A stretch of DNA of 10,264 bases from Spongiibacteraceae bacterium (GTDB taxonomy: Bacteria; Pseudomonadota; Gammaproteobacteria; Pseudomonadales; PIVM01): positions 1-10,264 of the forward strand of contig JAUXDF010000076.1 of NCBI GenBank assembly GCA_030618505.1. Direction: 5' to 3'. Within the stretch, counting starts at the first letter, position 1. Each line of letters opens with the position of its first letter. The notes under the pieces are model-generated. The model ran no database searches and had not been told where the DNA came from. It saw only the letters and a program-made list of their open reading frames with translations. A program made the position numbers and the translations under genes. Of this stretch, positions 7,032 to 10,264 are shown in pieces.

Positions 7032-8714
7032 CTACGGTTTCATCGCCTCTTCTGCGGCAATAAAGCCAAAGGTCATGGCGGGCCCGATAGTGCCACCGGC
7101 GCCCGGGTAGGTTGATCCCATCAGCACAGCGCTACAGTTTCCCGTTGCGTACAAGCCCTGAAGCGGCTGATTTTCCTGATCCAGAACCCGTGCCCGATCA
7201 TCAGTAATCACGCCACCTTTTGTTCCCAAATCTCCAGGCCATACTTCAATCGCATAAAATGGCCCTTTTTCAATTGCATCAAGACAGGGGTTAACACCCT
7301 CGGCTTTCACGGTGTAATACCGGTCTTGGGCGCTCTCGCCTCTGTTAAAATCAGGATCTACACCTTTTTTGGCATTAACATTAAATCGCTGCACTGTATC
7401 GGTAAGGCCCTGGACATCCAAGCCCATTTTTTCGGCCAAATCAGGCAGTGAATCTGCTTTGTGAATCCAGGATTTTAGTCGCTGAGATAACACGCTATCC
7501 GGCTGATTTTTACCCGGCATTAGTGGCCCGACAGGATATTTATCCCGATATTTTTTATCAAATATAAGATAACAAGGAATCGCCGAGCCATCAGTATTGG
7601 CGGCGTAAATAGCCTTACCAACATCATTATAGGGCGCGGCTTCATTCATAAAACGCTGACCTTTTTTATTGACGATAATCCCGCCGGGAAGGTTTTTCTC
7701 ATAAATAACCAAACGTAGAAAGGGCTCCTTGGGAACCTTAAATACTGGGCTCCACCAGGAATCATCCATCAGTTTGAAGTTCAAACCCAGCTTCTCGCCA
7801 ATGGCGATTAAATCACCGGTATTAGTTTTAGTTCCGGCCGTCCACTGACTGCCCGTTGGCGCTTGCTGATATTTTTCTCGTAATGCAGAGTTTTGCTCAA
7901 ACCCTCCCATCGCAAGCAGCACACCTTTGCGAGCTCGAATACGAAGCTGCATACCATCACGTTCTATGCTTGCACCCACCACTCTGCCCTCTTCAACAAT
8001 AAGCCCTGTCAATTTACTTTCCAGCCAGAGCGGAACATTGCGATCCATCAGCGATCGCCGTGCCATGCCAATAATGGCGCCACCAAGAGTAAGTCGCGTT
8101 GGTCTCCTGCCCTTAAGTCGCGCACGAAAGTTAAACAGGTAAGACATCAAGCCTTTAAATATAATCCATAATCCTTCTGCCTTACCCTCCATCAAGGGTT
8201 TTCCTTGTCGCGCCAGCACGGTCAAAAAACCGAAAATGTAATAATCGTAATCGTGAAGGTTTTGATGTATAAATTCATCACCTAACAACAGTCCTTCAAA
8301 CACACAAGGCTCACAGGAACGTCCCCCAAATTTTCCACCTGACAGTTCAGGGTAATAATCAGGGTACTCCTCGATCGTTTGAAATTTAAGATGCGTATGC
8401 TGTAAAAAATATTCCATCATTCGCGGAGCAGATTCCACGTAGGCCTGAAGGCGTTCTGAACTGGAACTTCCAGCGGTTATCGTCTCCAGGTACTTCATTG
8501 CTTCCGCTGCAGAATCGGCCATTCCCTTTGCTTTCATACAGGGATTATCGGGCACCCAAATAACACCACCGGACAAGGCTGTTGAGCCCCCGTAGACACT
8601 CGCTTTTTCAATAATGAGCGTATCAGCTCCGAGATCATGCGCTCGAATTGCAGCAGCCATGCCTCCGGCACCCGAACCGACCACTAAAAAATCAACCGTC
8701 TTATTCCAATCCAT
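7032..8714 (-). CDS. FAD-dependent dehydrogenase, 3-ketosteroid-delta-1-dehydrogenase-like
   Basis: The 560-residue flavoprotein belongs to the fumarate reductase/KstD superfamily. It opens with the FAD dinucleotide motif VVGSGAGGMAAAI (11-23) and Glu36, then YGGSTALSGG (41-50), typical of KstD-like proteins. The C-terminus has GLYATGNCSA (about 520-529) and TYPGAGGTIGP (535-545). Tyr536 and Gly540 have the same Tyr-x3-Gly spacing as the catalytic Y487/G491 of Rhodococcus KstD1. Tyr362 in RFMNEAAPY and Tyr120/121 in YPDYYPE are candidates for the other active-site tyrosines. The reaction would be 1,2-dehydrogenation of a 3-ketosteroid or a related ring ketone. No other steroid-ring genes are visible, so the substrate is open. 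The ATG at 8714 fits the family N-terminus, though its Shine-Dalgarno is poor. It is transcribed alone, with 191 nt to the hemerythrin gene and 435 nt to the RTX gene. Confidence 0.85.
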   Translation of the reverse strand: MDWNKTVDFLVVGSGAGGMAAAIRAHDLGADTLIIEKASVYGGSTALSGGVIWVPDNPCMKAKGMADSAAEAMKYLETITAGSSSSERLQAYVESAPRMMEYFLQHTHLKFQTIEEYPDYYPELSGGKFGGRSCEPCVFEGLLLGDEFIHQNLHDYDYYIFGFLTVLARQGKPLMEGKAEGLWIIFKGLMSYLFNFRARLKGRRPTRLTLGGAIIGMARRSLMDRNVPLWLESKLTGLIVEEGRVVGASIERDGMQLRIRARKGVLLAMGGFEQNSALREKYQQAPTGSQWTAGTKTNTGDLIAIGEKLGLNFKLMDDSWWSPVFKVPKEPFLRLVIYEKNLPGGIIVNKKGQRFMNEAAPYNDVGKAIYAANTDGSAIPCYLIFDKKYRDKYPVGPLMPGKNQPDSVLSQRLKSWIHKADSLPDLAEKMGLDVQGLTDTVQRFNVNAKKGVDPDFNRGESAQDRYYTVKAEGVNPCLDAIEKGPFYAIEVWPGDLGTKGGVITDDRARVLDQENQPLQGLYATGNCSAVLMGSTYPGAGGTIGPAMTFGFIAAEEAMKP

Positions 8715-8842
8715 CTATCGCTACTACCCCGCGCCGAGTTTTTATGCCACTAAAGTTAAATGTACACTTCAAAATCACATAAGACTAACGCTACTTGAAA
8801 AGCAACAGGATGCCAATACTACAATTAGCGCATATGGCGCCC
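8715..8842. other. Presumed upstream region of the KstD-like gene
   Basis: This stretch between the dehydrogenase start and the MITE-like element should hold the dehydrogenase promoter on the minus strand. I found no convincing -35/-10 pair and no clear TetR-type operator palindrome. An imperfect GC palindrome (GCGCATATGGCGC, 8828-8840) lies at its far end. No coding sequence is supported. Confidence 0.4.
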
Positions 8843-8998
8843 TTAATTAGTGCCCGTCCAGAAATTAGACAAAGAGATCCTGGCCAACGCAAATCTTGCG
8901 ACTTAAAGGCCTTGAAAAGTCCTAGGAGCCAGATTTGCGTTGGCTAGGAGCGAACTTAATTTTCGAAAACTTCCGGTTTCTGGTTAGGCGCTAATTAG
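8843..8998. mobile_element. MITE-like element with terminal inverted repeats and nested palindromes
   Basis: The outer ends at 8843-8864 and 8977-8998 are inverted repeats, 17 of 22 positions matching (core CCAGAAA ... TTTCTGG and GCC ... GGC, each flanked by TAATTAG). The TAATTAG at both edges is also a direct repeat and could be the target duplication, which would leave terminal repeats of about 14-15 bp. Inside, 8879-8896 and 8931-8948 form an 18-bp inverted repeat with one mismatch. Between those arms GACTT/AAGTC (8900-8904, 8917-8921) encloses an AAGGCCTT palindrome. No coding potential is visible. The architecture fits a miniature inverted-repeat element or the remnant ends of an insertion sequence. 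The parent transposon is not recognised. Confidence 0.6.
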
Positions 8999-9058
8999 AT
9001 CAACGAACAAGAGATGGGCCGAGCTGTACGTATAGGAAACACTGATTTGGGTCTGCTT

Positions 9059-9089
9059 CCTCCGCTCCAGTGCGGAACTTGAGCGGAGG
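9059..9089. terminator. Perfect 9-bp GC-rich hairpin downstream of the RTX gene
   Basis: CCTCCGCTC at 9059-9067 and GAGCGGAGG at 9081-9089 pair perfectly around a 13-base loop. It lies about 60 bases past the stop of the minus-strand RTX gene, where a terminator or 3'-end stabilising hairpin is expected. On that strand it is not followed by a T-run, so it is not a standard intrinsic terminator. A transcript-end stabiliser or a dispersed repeat unit is equally possible. Confidence 0.4.
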
Positions 9090-9149
9090 GTTCAGGGGAA
9101 TGGAAAAATGGAGGCGATAATCACAGCCAACCCGATAGAAACTTATTAA

Positions 9150-10264
9150 CTATTGCCAAGCAGCCGTCAATGTAGGCTCCAGCTGGCTCCTGATATCTGC
9201 TGGTATAATCTCACCCGCTCCTTGAGGTACTGCAAAGGAGCTCATTGCCGAGACGAGCAGATCAACCTGGGAATTCAGTAACACTTGCCCGCCGGCATGC
9301 ATCTCATTCACTTCATGTTTTTCTGCCTTATACCAGTTTGCAAACTTAACTCGGTCGTCTGTACCCACCACGTTGACGATAAGATGGTTGGCATCCTGAG
9401 TAAACCAAAGGTTATCAGCACTAAGCCCTTCGCCAAAAAGTACTTTATCGTTTCCATTTGCATCAAAATCTTTGATGGTGTCTCTGCCATCACCAAGATA
9501 AAAGAAGTAGCTATCGTCACCTCCACCACCATTCAAGATGTCTGCCCCTGCACCGCCAGTCAACGAATCATGACCACCATTGGCAAATAATTTATCTTTG
9601 CCCTCATTTCCGAAAAGCTTATCTGAGCCTCCTCGACCAACTATTTTATCGTTGCCCAGCCCGCCATAAAGTAAATCTTTACCCTTACCACCATCAATCA
9701 GATCGTGACCATCACCACCAACGATGGTGTCACGACCCCGCAGTCCACTCATCGTATCGTCGCCCGACGTACCCATTAGCTGATCGTTTTCGTCGGTACC
9801 GGTTATGACGGAAGTAATTACAGAGGAATCAACAACAAAGTCGGCAGCGCTATCAACACTCAATCCGCCCTCATCGGTTGCGGTGAACACTATGGTTTCC
9901 ATACCACTCCAGCCATCGGTAGCACTACTGATGGTGGCGATGCCGCTTTCGACACTGACGCCAATATTGCCATGGCCGCTGCTGGCGTAGATGAGATGAG
10001 CATCACTGGTTTCGATGTCTTCGAAAAGAGAATTTAAATCGATAGTGTAATCTGCAAAGTCTTCCTGGAGGTTTTGATCGGCTAAGGCAGTAGCCGTTGG
10101 CGTATCATTGTCCGCTGCCACCACAAAGTCAGCACTGGCATCGACACTTAAACCACCTTCGTCTATGGCGGTGAAGATCAGCGTTTCACTGCCGCTCCAG
10201 TCCGCTGTTGCACTACTAATAGTAGCGATACCATTGAAAATACTGACTCCAATGTTGGCGTTAC
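9150..10264 (-). CDS. RTX-type secreted calcium-binding protein with tandem-95/cadherin-like repeats, C-terminal part
   Basis: The frame is open to the right edge, so the 370 residues seen are the C-terminal part of a larger protein. Residue 1 here is the first full codon, at 10262. Residues 3-48 and 99-144 are copies of an extracellular repeat with a 96-residue period (NIGVS...GIATISSAT..WSG.ET..FTA.DEGGLSVD), matching tandem-95/cadherin-like adhesin repeats. Residues about 155-250 are RTX nonapeptides (GGxGxDxLx) with an Asp every ninth residue from D160 to D250, 11 units, which bind calcium outside the cell. Next come TIKDFDANGNDKVLF and LIVNVVGTDDRVKFANWY, typical of the hemolysin-type calcium-binding-related domain, and an uncleaved C-terminal tail ending in AAWQ. 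Export by a type I secretion system is therefore expected. A GTG at 10124 is internal to a repeat and is not a start. The function, such as adhesin, biofilm protein or exoenzyme, depends on the missing N-terminus. Confidence 0.92.
   Translation of the reverse strand, partial: NANIGVSIFNGIATISSATADWSGSETLIFTAIDEGGLSVDASADFVVAADNDTPTATALADQNLQEDFADYTIDLNSLFEDIETSDAHLIYASSGHGNIGVSVESGIATISSATDGWSGMETIVFTATDEGGLSVDSAADFVVDSSVITSVITGTDENDQLMGTSGDDTMSGLRGRDTIVGGDGHDLIDGGKGKDLLYGGLGNDKIVGRGGSDKLFGNEGKDKLFANGGHDSLTGGAGADILNGGGGDDSYFFYLGDGRDTIKDFDANGNDKVLFGEGLSADNLWFTQDANHLIVNVVGTDDRVKFANWYKAEKHEVNEMHAGGQVLLNSQVDLLVSAMSSFAVPQGAGEIIPADIRSQLEPTLTAAWQ
9513..9800 (-). repeat. RTX nonapeptide repeat array
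   Basis: Eleven consecutive 27-base units encode GGxGxDxLx-type nonapeptides. The key Asp recurs every nine residues without a single register break. The array forms the calcium-binding beta-roll of the encoded secreted protein. Confidence 0.9.
9831..10256 (-). repeat. 288-bp in-frame tandem repeat (96-residue units)
   Basis: The segment at 9831-9968 is a diverged direct copy of 10119-10256, offset by 288 bases (96 codons). The encoded units share NIGVS, GIATISSAT, WSG and DEGGLSVD blocks. The array probably continues beyond the right edge. Confidence 0.85.

Noticed and set aside
8879..8948. Integron attC recombination site (AAC ... GTT inverted arms)
   Set aside because: The arm ends read GGCCAAC and GTTGGCT, which do not fit RYYYAAC/GTTRRRY. 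The 14-bp arms pair without the spacer and extrahelical bases of attC, and no cassette or integrase is present.
9150..10124. GTG at 10124 as the true start of the RTX protein
   Set aside because: It lies inside a repeat unit (ADFVVAADND), and the frame continues upstream to the window edge with a matching copy of the repeat.

Overview
The window looks like chromosomal DNA of a lipid-using, probably marine gammaproteobacterium. This is inferred from gene content: a bacterial wax ester synthase/diacylglycerol acyltransferase (WS/DGAT), a 3-ketosteroid dehydrogenase-like flavoprotein, a type I-secreted RTX protein and a Crp/Fnr-regulated hemerythrin operon. No rRNA, tRNA, CRISPR array or intact transposase is visible. 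Almost everything reads on the minus strand; the one plus-strand gene is a small membrane protein at 4377-4769.

Region 1 (1-3909, minus strand) is a tight lipid operon. In transcription order it holds an alpha/beta hydrolase, a WS/DGAT acyltransferase, a second alpha/beta hydrolase and an acyl-CoA synthetase cut by the left edge. The first two genes overlap by 8 nt, the next pair by 4 nt (ATGA), and the last gap is 37 nt. The set suggests activation of fatty or other carboxylic acids to CoA thioesters, acyl transfer to alcohols or diacylglycerol, and ester hydrolysis under shared control.

Region 2 (3910-4854) is a divergent spacer with a REP/REPIN-like nested palindrome built on a GGGGAC motif (4146-4218). 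An AT-rich orphan gene for a four-helix membrane protein follows.

Region 3 (4855-6921, minus strand) is a three-gene operon: hemerythrin-domain protein, DUF2249 protein, and a roughly 12-helix, histidine-containing membrane protein resembling NnrS/heme-copper-oxidase-I-like proteins. Upstream lies a near-perfect FNR/DNR box (TTGAT-N4-ATCAC) centred exactly 41.5 bp before the start site predicted from a TATGAT -10 box. This is the geometry of a class II FNR-type promoter, so the operon is probably induced by low oxygen or nitric oxide. It is the most interesting unit here.

Region 4 (7032-8714, minus strand) is a full-length KstD-like FAD dehydrogenase with the family's key Tyr and Gly motifs.

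Region 5 (8715-9149) has no gene but holds a MITE-like element of about 156 bp (8843-8998) with imperfect terminal inverted repeats and nested internal palindromes, plus a separate perfect 9-bp hairpin (9059-9089).

Region 6 (9150-10264, minus strand) is the C-terminal part of a large secreted protein cut by the right edge. It has 96-residue tandem-95/cadherin-like repeats, then 11 RTX nonapeptide units in perfect register, then a hemolysin-type calcium-binding-related C-terminal domain.
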